Shown: positions 45,340-55,090, counted from the stretch's first letter. The stretch is 64,000 nucleotides of DNA from Adiantum capillus-veneris (GCA_014529385.2 CM043967.1:2392501-2456500); one strand, 5' to 3'. Numbers and translations are program-made. The notes: generated from the letters alone by a model not told the origin.

Positions 45340-46496
45340 TGTCAGCACGTCACAGCAATGGACGTCTGCAACATAGCTTTTTGGTACTAACATAATGTCA
45401 ATACTCAAGGAGAGTGACTCGGATGGGGCATGAAGACTCTCCCGGGGGGTTCACCTTACATAGTATGTGACCTATCACGTGAGTTCAACAGAAGGGTATT
45501 TAAATCCCTTAAAACTTACAGAAATAAATTTACATAAGGATATATTTTTTACAAATCTCAAAAAAAAATTACAGAATTTAGAAGAAAAGGGTTCATTATT
45601 TCCTAGAAAATTCACAAAATAAGGATTTTAGAAAAAGAGCATGAACGCACGTGATATATAGTGAACCCCCCGAGAAGACTCTATGAGATCGTCAATCTCA
45701 TGAAGTGAACCTTAACAAACAAACACACCAGCTCAACAAGAAAACCAACACTCAATGATCAAGGAAATCTGCCTATGTCCTTCCTCACAGCTTTAGGTCA
45801 TCACGCCATTTTGGCACTCGAATAGACTCGAAATGCAACGAAACTTTAGAAGGAGGTCAAGGACACCTAGGGGCACTATCCTAGAAAATCTGGTCGCGAT
45901 CCCGACAAGGTACCAAAATCATGATCATCATTAAAAAGGTTCTGAAAATTGTAATAGAACATACCAAAAAGGTCGCCCTATGGTCTAGGAACACTCTCCT
46001 ATGGTCAAAACGACTATAAACAATGATTTAAGCACTCAATCTACATTTACAGCTCACAGACACATAGTCGTGAACTCAAAAAAACTGACAATGCTTACAC
46101 TTGAATCAAAGAGCAAAGAGAGAGGAACACAATGCAAGTTTTTGAATCAAAAATGGATTATTAAATCATTAGCTGCGAGCGATGATTACAAGTTTGGAGA
46201 AGCTTGTAGCTTTAGGGTATGTTTTTAGAGCGCCTTCTTCTTCTAAAGATAAGCCTCTTTTCACATTTAATTTATTGACCTATATACCTAGGGCATTCTA
46301 AATGGCCAGTGGCCAAGTCACATGGACCTTAACAAATATCATTACAGCTTTACGACTCAGGGAATTGATCCACTACTCTGGAATCAATATTTGCACAGAG
46401 TATTACTACACGAGATCAAAAAAATAATAGAGTGCAAATGTGGTGTCCAGCTACGTGTCCGACCAGTTGGGTGCTCATTTGATCTATCCTCAAACA
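45340..46496 (-). repeat. 5' LTR of the 11.6-kb element (right copy, with MITE)
   Basis: 1157 bp, or 915 bp after removing the MITE and one target duplication. It begins TGTCAGC and ends CAAACA on the plus strand. Confidence 0.9.
45441..45673. mobile_element. 233-bp MITE, Mutator-like
   Basis: The insertion is bounded by a 9-bp direct repeat GAAGACTCT (45432-45440 and 45674-45682) and by inverted ends CGGGGGGTTCAC. A second inverted pair, ATCACGTGAGTTCA (45474-45487) and TGAACGCACGTGAT (45642-45655), lies inside. The other LTR lacks it, giving a clean empty site. A 9-bp duplication and G-rich ends fit Mutator-type non-autonomous elements. Confidence 0.87.
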
Positions 46497-46501
46497 TGTA
46501 C

Positions 46502-46919
46502 TTATTGATCTTTACATTCCATTCCATCATACAAGTGTTATACATGCTTAATCGTTTCCAACTAACCACATCTTGGGCAGTTCCCCAATGGAAAGATCTC
46601 TTGTGATGATTCTCCACAAAAAAACGTGATGCTTGAAACTCATTCTTGATACCCAAATATTTGATAGCTTTTGAATCCACTAACTCTAGTTGTATTGTGC
46701 TTTCCATGTTCTGTTATATCTATCATGTATCTGAGTTCTAGGAATAAAAATGCATGTAGAATACTTTTGTAGGTGAAGACCACCAGTTGGCTGAGGTATC
46801 TGGAAACACCGAGTCATAAAATTTGAAGTTTGCATCCTAATTGCAAGCCACACTAAGGTTGAATACACAAGCACAGATATGGACCCAATGCAATTTTGAG
46901 TCCATGGCTAAGACTGAAT
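46502..46919 (-). other. No recognised gene; open minus-strand frames
   Basis: Frames at 46384-46707 and 46686-46874 contain KYLGIKNEFQASRFFVENHH, FHWGTAQDVVSWKRL and PTGGLHLQKYSTCIF. A LINE C-terminal region is conceivable, but I cannot support it. Confidence 0.3.
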
Positions 46920-47280
46920 AGAGAATACAACTCCATTTTAAGGCTCATTTTGGAGTACTTGACTTTAGGACCAAAGACTTTCTCTAATTCCACCTAAGTA
47001 GCATTTGACAATTGCACATCATCCAAATAATGAATAAAGTCATCTTCAAGAGATGTCAAAATAATACCTAATTCTTGCTTGTCCTTGCATTGTTGCTCGG
47101 TAGATAGCACTCTTGTAACAAAACAGCGATGTGCGAGTTTCATCGGTTGATAGAGGCTTGACTACACTCTAGAGATTCTTGCGCATTAAATAGCCCTTCA
47201 CTTTGATTTTCCAGGTATGAAAGTCGGAACCGTTAAATTTTTCCACCTTTGATGCCATACTTGAAACTTCACATAGTGTA
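46920..47280 (-). pseudogene. Copia-type Gag fragment (left copy)
   Basis: The minus strand reads MASKVEKFNGSDFHTWKIKV then GYLMRKNL (UBN2-type Gag start: KF-G--F-TWK). After stops and a shift it reads ILTSLEDDFIHYLDDV and YSKMSLKMELYSLF, where copia likeness ends abruptly near 46920. It is closely related to the right copy, which reads SKMSLKIQFYGL at the same place. It has its own leader, primer site and LTR to the right (47290-48807). Confidence 0.75.
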
Positions 47281-47289
47281 ATAATGTGT

Positions 47290-47833
47290 ACCACTGTTGT
47301 CTATTATACCCTTCTGGTTTTTTCGGATGGCTTTAATGCGCTTTGAGTCAACCTTTTGAGATGCTGTCAAAAAACCTTATCACTGCGATCGTTCTTGTCG
47401 TTTAGCCTTGGACTACTTACACTATGTATAGTAGCATTTTCATATGGAGTAAAATTGCCAAGCTCAAAACTATGTCTAACTACTGCAAAGTGTTTTTAAA
47501 AACGGACAAAAGATCATATAATATTTCCTACAACCTTGGCTTGCTTTCAGTAGCATTTTGAGATGTTGATGCGTAGGGATCCTCTTTTCTTTCCTGATGC
47601 TCTCAGTCGTTGCTTTGGGCAGCGTTTCAAAATGCTATGACTGCACACAGGGGAATGCTATGACTATCTTTGCCTTTGTTTTATAGGCGTTTCAATACAA
47701 TGCCTAGGAGATGACCTTTACCATTCCTGAGTCAACAACGCCTGGGATATTATTCCCGCCTTGTTTCTTGCAGCATTTTAGAATGCCCCATGACTTTGCC
47801 AACACATAGGACTACCTAGAAGAACCACAATGT
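47290..47833 (-). other. Leader of the left copia-type element
   Basis: Non-coding sequence between the primer site and Gag. The word GTAGCATTTT(C/G)A / CAGCATTTTAGAATGC and variants recur about six times, which suggests a decayed tandem repeat. Confidence 0.5.
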
Positions 47834-47845
47834 GCTCTGATACGA
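47834..47845 (-). promoter_or_regulatory. Copia-type primer-binding site
   Basis: The minus strand reads TCGTATCAGAGC, one base off the initiator tRNA-Met site TGGTATCAGAGC, next to the LTR start at 47848. Confidence 0.7.
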
Positions 47846-47847
47846 GT

Positions 47848-48807
47848 TGTACAAGAAGCTGGCTAGAGAGGATGGAGCCAAAAAGGCATGGTTAAGGGCA
47901 TGCATATGCAAAAGGGGATGAACAAAAAAACGAGAGAGAGAGAGAGAGAGAGAGAGGAACTCCACACACAAAAAGAATAGAGCATACACTATTGTATTAT
48001 GATTCAAAAAATGTTACATATATAAACCTTCCCATGCATACTCTATAAGAAAAGTTTCACACATGCAGGCGTTGACACACAAGCTAGACCCGGGCTTAAA
48101 TACCCAATAGCATGTCCACCATAAGGGCTTCATAACAGTTGTGTGAGATATGCCTCAAGGAGAAACCCCTTAATTTAATTTTTTCTTGGGCAGCAGTAAA
48201 TTGTCCCCATCTACCACTCTTTTCCCTTTCTCAGTAAGTTTTGCATTGTTTGAGGATAATAGATTGTTACTCTCCACACTTGATTTAAACAAAGGTCTTG
48301 GGTTGGGTGGTTGCCTATCCTAAGGTGTCCTTGCATAAGATGGGGATGCTCCACCCTGCTTGTTGTTGGCTACATACACCCTTCCTTTGTCAACTTTGGA
48401 GACATTTTTGAAATGCCTAAGGTGTGGATTGACCAACAAGGCATTCATCATGGTGAGAGATTCATTACAAAATTGGAAGCAAATAAATTGACGAGAGTGT
48501 ACTCAATAGAATGGACTTGCTAGATTAATTAGAATGAGAGAGAGGAATTACAAGTGAAGCAAGAAGGCCTTATATGTGCTCACTAGTGAAAAATGGGAAT
48601 AAAAGTAAGAGGGATATGCACCACATATATGAAGGGGCAAGCAGCATGTGGGCTACAAAATGTAGCTTGTGGCTTTAAAGTGTGGCATGTGTGCATGGAA
48701 TGAGAAGCATGTGTTAGCAGATTCTGAGTAGGAGGTTGTACACATGCACATAGGGGTGCATGCAATTGTTCCTGTAGTGAGTGTAAGCTAAGAGGCTTAC
48801 CACAACA
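47848..48807 (-). repeat. LTR of a copia-type element, about 960 bp
   Basis: On the plus strand it begins TGTACAAG beside the primer site and ends CACAACA. Just beyond lies AACACCCCCGTAA (48808-48820), a purine tract on the minus strand. It therefore has a primer site on one side and a purine tract on the other, as if it were both the 5' LTR of the left Gag and the 3' LTR of the right Gag. It contains a GA run at 47934-47955. Confidence 0.68.
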
Positions 48808-48899
48808 AACACCCCCGTAAGCTAAATCTTATGCAAAATGCATGGATCCTTTTCAAGGAGTCTAATATGGGTTACTTAGGGTAATTGCATATGGCGCAT

Positions 48900-49490
48900 A
48901 AGATGAATCTAATGCAAAAGGGTAGGTCTTACTACCAAAATTTGGGTTTGGGGTAGTGTCTAAACCCATTATCATACATCCTCGTACAAAACAGTGTTGA
49001 TATCCCCTTCTTCTTTCTTCCATGACATGTGCTTTGCCTCTAGAATCTCTAGGATTCTTCGGGTTCTTTGCATTATCTTTGAAGAAACATTGGTTGGGTG
49101 CATTCCCTTCTTGTTGCAATGAGGGCACACCTTAATGTGGAAGCAATCTTGTGATTTGTGGTGCTTTTTCCACAATATGAGCAAGCTTTACCATTTACAA
49201 CCAATGCATTATTTTGAGACCTTGTGTGAGTGCCAAATATTTTTTCTTCCTTTGGAACTAAATTGATTACATCTTCAACTGCAGGAATGAGATATTTCTC
49301 CTTAAGCATATTTACAATGTTAACAAAGCTACTTGGTAGGGCTTTGAGAAGGATGGCGATTTTATCCTCATTTCGAACTTGTACCTTGCATAGATAATTT
49401 GGGTTGAGATAATCTTAAGTTTGTTGATGAGGCTAGAAACATCATCTTGGTCTTGCATGATGAGACCGTAAAATTGAATTTTGAGGCTCA
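48900..49490 (-). pseudogene. Copia-type Gag, right copy, downstream part
   Basis: After the CACTA insertion point, the frame reads SLKIQFYGLIMQDQDDVSSL, then KYLIPAVEDVINLVPKEE and a double zinc knuckle ACSYCGKKHHKSQDCF and CPHCNKKGMHP. This ends near DINTVLYEDV (about 48990). With 54758-55090 it makes one Gag. No protease, integrase or RT follows; within 180 bases comes the purine tract and LTR. The element was therefore Gag-only and non-autonomous, or internally deleted. Several frameshifts are present. Confidence 0.78.
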
Positions 49491-49675
49491 CACTACAAGA
49501 GGCTATTCATATTAGCGACGCTCACACAGCTACGCTCAAAAAAAAAAATCCCGGCGAGTAAATTTGCGACGCTCATAGCGACTCCGGCTGGGCTAAAAAA
49601 AATAACAAAGAGCGCCCAAAAACTCAGATCTCAAATCTGAGTTTTTCGGCGCCCTCAAGCAAGGAGCAGGTAACG

Positions 49676-49676
<1 letters not shown>

Positions 49677-49728
<52 letters not shown>

Positions 49729-49829
49729 CTCCACACACACACACACACACACACGAGGAGAGGAAGGAGAGCCAGGTATGCTCCTTCCCTCTCCTCACTC
49801 TCATGTTCCCTTCCCCTCTTTCTCTCTCC

Positions 49830-49871
<42 letters not shown>

Positions 49872-49878
49872 TAGTGTT

Positions 49879-49932
<54 letters not shown>

Positions 49933-50145
49933 TACAAACATAAACAAAAATGCACACACACATACATAAACAAAGAATGCACACACACATTGAGAGAGGA
50001 AAAGAGAGAGAGAGAGCATGCATAAACAAAAAATGCACACATTGAGAGAGGAAAAGAGAGAGAGAACATGCATAAACAAAAAACGCACACATTGAGAGAG
50101 GAAAAGAGAGAGAAAACATGCATAAACAAAAAAATGCACACACAT
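49677..50145. repeat. Block of CT, CA and GA runs and 51-bp repeats
   Basis: (CT)n at 49682-49724, (CA)n at 49731-49754 and 49850-49871, and (GA)n at 49882-49927. Then come three to four copies of a unit of about 51 bp that begins ACACATTGAGAGAGG and ends CATGCATAAACAAAAAA (49985-50145). The long minus-strand frames here are low-complexity artefacts. Confidence 0.9.
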
Positions 50146-50217
50146 TGAGAGAGAAAGAGAGAGAAACTAATTTAACGTCGTAGGAAACTAATTAAAATTA
50201 AAAGACCTAAAGATCTA

Positions 50218-50290
50218 GCCGACGAGGAGTTGAACTCAAGACCTATTATTCAAGAGAGAAATGGCATAACCAATCTATCATACTTACCAT
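50218..50290 (-). repeat. tRNA-like or SINE-like segment
   Basis: The minus strand contains TGATAGATTGGTTA (box A-like) and, about 33 bases later, GGTCTTGAGTTCAACTCC (box B-like, around 50227-50237). The order, spacing and the GGTC...GAGTTC wording recall tRNA-derived plant SINEs. No acceptor stem was verified. Confidence 0.35.
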
Positions 50291-50345
50291 GGGTGATAGA
50301 AAGGTTATACCATTTATCTCTTTTTATTGGCACACACATCCACAC

Positions 50346-50552
50346 ACGCGCACACACACACAAGAAGAAGAGAGTTATAACGTCGTAGGAAACTATCCTA
50401 AAAGACGTTAAAGATTAGGTTAGATGTAGACTTACGTTAAATTAGATTTAGGTTTATTTAAGTTAAATTAGATTAGATTTAGGTTTATTTTTAGTTAGAT
50501 TTACGTTTATTTACACTAGATTTAGATTTACGTTATATTAGATTAGATTTAG
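50346..50552. repeat. Left direct repeat flanking the HIPP fragment
   Basis: The stretch from ACAAGAAGAAGAGAGTT through AACGTCGTAGGAAACTATCC and a run of TTAGATTTAGGTTTATT words ends right at the HIPP fragment. Its content recurs at 50985-51250 on the other side with few changes. Confidence 0.75.
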
Positions 50553-50913
50553 GTCTCCATAGACTGCGATGCCTGCATGAAGCAGGTGAAGAAAGCCCTC
50601 AATGGAATATAGGGTATTGTTGCCTTCACTCATGGTGGGCTCCGTCGATCCAAAAGTACTGGTGAAATGTCTTCAGAAGATAGGGAAGAAGGTGGATCTT
50701 CAGGGCGCCAAGAGTCACTACATCCCCGACAATGACCATCTAGACAACCTCTAGTCATTCAACAGCAACTTCAAAGTTAGTAACAAGAGCAAGAACGGTC
50801 CAAAGGGCCAATTGCTGTCGTCAGATGTGGATGGAGATGAGGCAGGGTCACCACCGGAAGTTAACTCTCACATCTTTAGTGATGAGAATGCCAACTCTTG
50901 CCGAGTTATGTGA
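50553..50913 (+). pseudogene. Captured HIPP gene fragment (heavy-metal-associated isoprenylated protein)
   Basis: The frame opens with VSIDCDACMKQVKKALNGI, which is the start of an HMA domain with the metal-binding C-x2-C, then a TAG at 50610-50612. After a frame change it reads LMVGSVDPKVLVKCLQKIGK and KVDLQGAKSHYIPDN, the second half of the HMA fold. There is then a TAG at 50752-50754 and a Lys/Ser-rich linker ending SHIFSDENANSCRVM and TGA 50911-50913. The last four residues CRVM form a CaaX prenylation box, and FSDEN-N-C--M is the usual ending of plant HIPPs. The fragment thus keeps both ends of a small metallochaperone-like protein inside a CACTA transposon. It is not expected to make a functional protein, given two stops and a shift. 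Confidence 0.85.
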
Positions 50914-50984
50914 AAAATTATGTGTTAAATCAGTTTTAAGGTTCTTATAATCCCTATTAATTAGTTTAGTTCTTTGTTTTTAAT

Positions 50985-51048
50985 ATAACATAATTTACGT
51001 TAGATTTAGATTTATGTTATATTAGATTAGACTTAGGTTTATTTAGGT

Positions 51049-51090
<42 letters not shown>

Positions 51091-51250
51091 GAAGAAGAGA
51101 GTTTTAACGTCGTAGGAAACTATCCCAAAAGACGTTAAAGATTAGGTTACATATAGACTTACGTTAAATTAGATTTAGGTTTATTTTTAGTTAGATTCAG
51201 GTTTATTTTTAGTTAGATTTACGTTTATTTAGATTTACGCTTATTTACGT
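50985..51250. repeat. Right direct repeat flanking the HIPP fragment
   Basis: It repeats the left block in the order TTACGTTAGATTTAGATTTA, a (CA) run at 51053-51089, AAGAAGAAGAGAGTTTTAAC, GTCGTAGGAAACTATCCC and TTAGATTTAGG words. It ends just before the first transposase exon. Confidence 0.75.
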
Positions 51251-51324
51251 TAGATCGAGTCCACGCAAGAATTACTTACGGTTTAGGGTTTAGAGTTAGA
51301 CGAATAGTGAAAAGATCTGATAGC

Positions 51325-52592
51325 ATGGCAGAAGGTTGGTTGGTATCAGAGTCCCTAGTGTACATTGGAGAGTGGCTAGACGGATTTGATAAAGCCCGGG
51401 ACACGCTATGGCGAACCATAGATGATGAGCGCATATCTAGGATTGTCATGTGCAATCTTGGTGTTGAGAAGAAGATGACGAAAGATCTAGAGGCTAAAAT
51501 CAACCGATTTTGCATGCTTCACAATCCAGTGATGCAAAAGTGGATTTCACAATATGAGGATGCAAAGCAAGAGCGACAAAGGGCACGAATCGAGTGGAGA
51601 CGGGGAAGACAACCACCGATGGACTATCCGACGGGTCTAGAGAGCCTACCAACATTCATGAGCTTAAGATGGTTGCACAACCAATTGAAAAGCTCACAAC
51701 AATGCGGTGACGAAGTGACTGAGGAAGAGTGGGAGTACTCTCAGGGTTGCGCGACCAAGGTAAGTTTGCAATGTACGACTAGCTAGTGACTTTATTTCTA
51801 AACTTTTGAACGGCCACTCATAATCTTTGTTCGTTGTAGTATAAGTCATACACAGCAGCATGGTGTAAAGGTCGACATTTTAGGGTGGAACGGATCGACA
51901 AAAAGCGTTTTACTCAAGATTGTGGAATCATGGCAAAATTTGAACAGTCTAGTCGACGACGTTCCTCTGATGCAGATCCTGTGGTGGCGGAACTCACTTA
52001 CTTCGGCACGCTACAAGAGATTTTGAGGATCGATTACAGAGGATTTTTTGTCGACTTGTTCGACGTGCAATGGTTCAAGATAATCATGGAGGGTCGCAAC
52101 GCTACTGTGCGTAGAGGAGAGTCTGGTTTTCTTGAGGTGGATTCTACTAAGAAATGGACTGACCTAAGAGACACTTTCGTACTACCCGAGCATTGTGAAC
52201 AAGTAAGTATGTAAATAGTTAACATCCCCCTTTTACAAGTTATGTGCTTGAAAGCTCTCATGTAAGTTATGTGGCTCTGGGAGGTAATACTTCATCCTAC
52301 AAAGTCTACATCAAACTGGTGGTACGTCATAGAGGTAGCCCCTCGTAGTGCAAGGACGTATGAAGGCTACCATGTGCCAATCACAACGGCATCAATGGAG
52401 GAGATCAGAGAAGATGCTCAATCAGAAGCCGCTGCAGTGGTGCCAGACGAGCATCAAGATGCTACTACTCTATATGGGGTGCATGCAGAGGAGCTACAAA
52501 ATGAAACAGAGGATATGTATTTAAACGGAGAGCTCTATATAGATATAGGAAGTTATGCGAGGATGAGAGAGAGAGATCTCTTAAAGCCATAA
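51325..52592 (+). CDS. CACTA transposase C-terminal protein (DUF4218-DUF4216), three exons
   Basis: Spliced from 51325-51759, 51840-52202 and 52284-52592. Both introns are GT...AG, about 80 bp, and phase 0, and the joined frame is open for 368 residues. Exon 1 starts MAEGWLVSESLVYIGEWLDG, the end of the DUF4218 block (usual form S-AEGY---E---FC-RYL), and ends EEEWEYSQGCATK. Exon 2 has WCKGRHFRVERID and AELTYFGTLQEILRIDYRGF, and exon 3 VILHPTKSTSNWWYVIEVAP, together the DUF4216 block of TNPD-type transposases. The N-terminal Tnp2 catalytic part is absent, and HIPP sequence lies upstream instead. It may be a truncated gene without promoter or a regulator lacking catalysis. A decayed relative lies at 18720-20238. 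Confidence 0.87.
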
Positions 52593-52830
52593 ATATTGTA
52601 TTTGAACAATTTTGCTCCGTACCTTCCATGGTGTATAACGCTCTTTTCTACTCGCGCTCACATCTTTTGATTGAAAATTCTGAGTTTTCGACTTGCCTCT
52701 TCTATCACTCAATTCATTGCGTCATTGTATTTATATGCGTCATTACGTCATTGTATTTAATGGTCTTTGCGTCATTGTCTACTCTATTCATTGAATATTA
52801 AGTTTAAATATTCGTGTGTTTAATGCAGGT

Positions 52831-54140
52831 ATGGATGATGAGGAGTTTCTTTCTTCTTTGTCACCGCAGCAGAGATAGTGGTACGTGGAGCGTAATCGCT
52901 CTGGCGCATCATCGCGCGTTCCTAGTCCATCCGCATCTCCCTCTCTTTCGGAGCATTCGACGCGCTCCGAAGCTTCGGTGTCGACGAGACGATCTTCACA
53001 CTCGTCTAGACAACGGCGCTCTAGTGGTCGCGGTGGCGGTTGTTGTGGGGATTCCGCCGCCGATGCCTCCACACCGCCTCGTGTTCGACGAGGCTCTTTA
53101 CCCTCCCCTTCTTTGCCCGCCCCCACACCAGCCACAGCATCGCCATCTACGCCAGGTTTTGTGCGGATGACTGTTCCTAGCAGCTACACACCTCTACCTA
53201 CTCCGCCAGGAGCCACCCCACTCGACACTCCTCGCTTCGGGGCCCAGACGCTGGTGGAGACACCTGACATCCGTACCCCCATCGACACGCCGCTAGAGAC
53301 CCCTGCCGGGACATCCAGGTTCACGCGTCACCGGCCAGAGGGCTTGCCTTACTCCGTCGACTTCAGCGACGGCATCATCATGGATGATGACGGCAAGAAG
53401 GTGATCTCGCGCATGCGTGGTCTTTGCTCTCAGCTGTTTAGACACTACATACTAAACAAATGGAGTGAAGTACCAAGTGATTTAAAAAACAGAGTCATCA
53501 GCATACTTCATGATGAGTTTCCCATTCCAACACGGGATCAGCGCTTCAATGAAGACCTGATGAAGATTCGAATGCGCGAATACTGCAAACACAAGCGTTC
53601 CGAAGTGCAAAAAGCAATCAAGCATGGGTGGAACAGGCCAGATTGGTTGGCCAAAGAAGATTGGAAGAATGCGAAGAAAGCAGCGTGCGAGAATCCCGAC
53701 AAGTGGAAGCAACAAAAGGATGCAACCAGAGCGCGAGTAGAGGCAGGGAGCTCGCACCACTTGGGGAGCGGTGGATGGGCATCATTTGAGGCCGATTTTG
53801 TAAGTGTTTTCGCATTGCTCTTTATGTTCGATAGTTTAGGGTTTATGAGTTTTTTAATTCTAACATAATGAAATCTTTGTATGTTTTGACAGTGGTCGAT
53901 GACAGGACGTGATCCCACACCGTACGAGCACGAGTACGCAAGCAGGAAGGGCTTAAACGCCCTGATGGACATTCTCATTTCTCGCGGCGGCATGGTTAGT
54001 ATTAGGGTTTACTCTTTTCTATTTTTTGTATTGTTTTATAAATGTCGTTGTATGTTTATACTTACTGAAAGCTGTCTTATTGTCTTTTTTTGCAGAATCC
54101 GGCAGATACGCCGCTTGGACGCGATGAGACGTCTGACTAG
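52831..54140 (+). pseudogene. CACTA TNPA-like protein (Transposase_24 type), one stop
   Basis: Exons 52831-53799, 53893-53994 and 54096-54140 are joined by GT-AG introns in phase 0. The frame starts MDDEEFLSSLSPQQR and has a TAG at 52876-52878 (codon 16), then is open to the end. Residues 20-160 are Ser/Pro/Thr-rich. After that a helical DNA-binding-like domain reads LCSQLFRHYILNKWSEVPSD, ILHDEFPIPTRDQRFNEDLM, PDWLAKEDWKNAKKAACENP and SHHLGSGGWASFEADF. Exon 2 adds WSMTGRDPTPYEHEYASRKG. The W..W...K.A.-NK---R--HT-GS pattern is that of the Ptta/En/Spm family (Pfam Transposase_24), which binds subterminal repeats. Initiation at a later codon could bypass the early stop. Confidence 0.85.
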
Positions 54141-54529
54141 ACGACGTCAGTTTAGCCGTAGCTAGATAGCATTAGTTTAGGGTTTCTCATAGCTTATGTA
54201 TCATGAGACGGATTTTATACGTCTTTTTGAACCATGTATATATATTACATTTGTCACCGGAGTTCATTTTGCCAATCAATTCTTTATGCCTATGATGTTG
54301 TACAATTGTCATTATTACATTTGCCAATCAATTCATTTTGCCTATGATGTGTACAATTGTCAATTTTACGCTTGTCAATTTTGCAAACAATGCGTCTTGT
54401 GGGTGACTATTTTGGGTCTATTATCTACCCTTGCACTTTTTTTAAAAAGTGAATCAAGTACAATATGGTTGATGGGTGGCAGGGCATTCAATGCCCTGTC
54501 ACCAAAAAAAAATTCTCTCGGGCATCGCT

Positions 54530-54700
54530 TAAACCGTCGCTATTTATGGCTCTGTAGCGTCGCTATGAGCGTCGCTATGAGCGTTGCTATAGACTTCTGT
54601 GTAAACGTCGCTATGACCGTCGCTATGAGCGTCTCTATATAGCGACGCCTATAGCGACGCTATTAGCGACGGTTTTAGCGACGCCGGGGGTTATAAAAAC
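54530..54700. promoter_or_regulatory. CACTA subterminal repeat cluster
   Basis: CGTCGCTAT or its complement occurs about ten times in both orientations (for example GAGCGTCGCTATGAGCG). In CACTA elements such words bind the TNPA-type protein. A shorter cluster lies at 49525-49590 at the other end. Confidence 0.85.
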
Positions 54701-54757
54701 CCAGTGTATTTCCGTCTCTAACAGCGTCACAAGAGCACACAACCTCTTGTAGTGTCA

Positions 54758-55090
54758 TTTTGGAGTGCTTACCTCAAGCTCTAAAGATACGCTCTACGGT
54801 TTTTCAAGTGTGAAGTGTAGATGTAGCATCATCAATGTGGTGAATAAAGTCATCTTCGAGTGTGGTGATGATGATTCCAAGTGCTTTCTCATATTTGGCT
54901 TGTCGTTGGGCATTCAAGGTTCATGTTGAGGCTTCCCCCACACCGGATGGTGGTTTTACAATACTCCAGAGGTTCTTTTCCATTATCATGCCCTTGACTT
55001 TTTTTTGCTAAGTGTGGAAATCAAAACCATTAAATTTGGCGATGTTTTTAGTGGATATGATGTGTGTAGGGTGGTCTTACCAAATGAAGT
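54758..55090 (-). pseudogene. Copia-type Gag, right copy, upstream part
   Basis: On the minus strand, fragments read KTSPNLMVLISTLSKKKSR (a shifted form of the KFNG-DFHTWKIKVK start) and ALGIIITTLEDDF, with GKHSKM directly at the CACTA insertion site. The neighbouring SLKIQFYG lies on the far side of the transposon. Stops and shifts are frequent. Confidence 0.68.

Larger units (their letters stand above)
34891..46496 (-). mobile_element. 11.6-kb LTR retrotransposon with gag and protease but no RT
   Basis: Two long LTRs (34891-35778 and 45340-46496) are flanked by a TGTAC target duplication (34886-34890 and 46497-46501). On the minus strand, a tRNA-Asp-like primer site follows the right LTR and a GTATGGGGGGAA purine tract precedes the left LTR, so the right LTR is the 5' one. 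Internally, from right to left, there is a long leader with a 285-bp repeat array, gag with two zinc knuckles, an aspartic protease and then about 3.5 kb of unrecognised sequence. No RT, RNase H or integrase was seen. It would depend on another element's enzymes. The LTRs are about 90% alike in the first 105 bases compared by eye, so it is much older than the copia insertion. Confidence 0.9.
49491..54754 (+). mobile_element. CACTA (En/Spm) transposon carrying a captured gene fragment
   Basis: 5264 bp bounded by inverted ends CACTACAAGAGG (49491-49502, complement at 54743-54754) and a 3-bp target duplication TCA (49488-49490, 54755-54757). Removing the element and one TCA restores a continuous Gag frame. 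The subterminal regions hold many AGCGTCGCTAT / ATAGCGACGCT words (49525-49590 and 54530-54700), the usual transposase-binding layout. Inside are simple repeats, a tRNA-like segment, a HIPP gene fragment and two transposase-related genes on the plus strand. The catalytic Tnp2 (DDE) region of the main transposase is missing, so the element is probably non-autonomous. Confidence 0.95.

Noticed and set aside
46384-46874. Minus-strand frames thought to be a LINE C-terminus (KYLGI..., VSWKRL)
   Set aside because: No RT or zinc-knuckle motif, and the wording is too loose; left as unrecognised.
49593-50143. Long minus-strand ORFs of 160-180 codons rich in Leu/Ser/Phe/Cys
   Set aside because: They are translations of CT, CA and GA dinucleotide runs and a 51-bp repeat; open in several frames only because the repeats lack stops.
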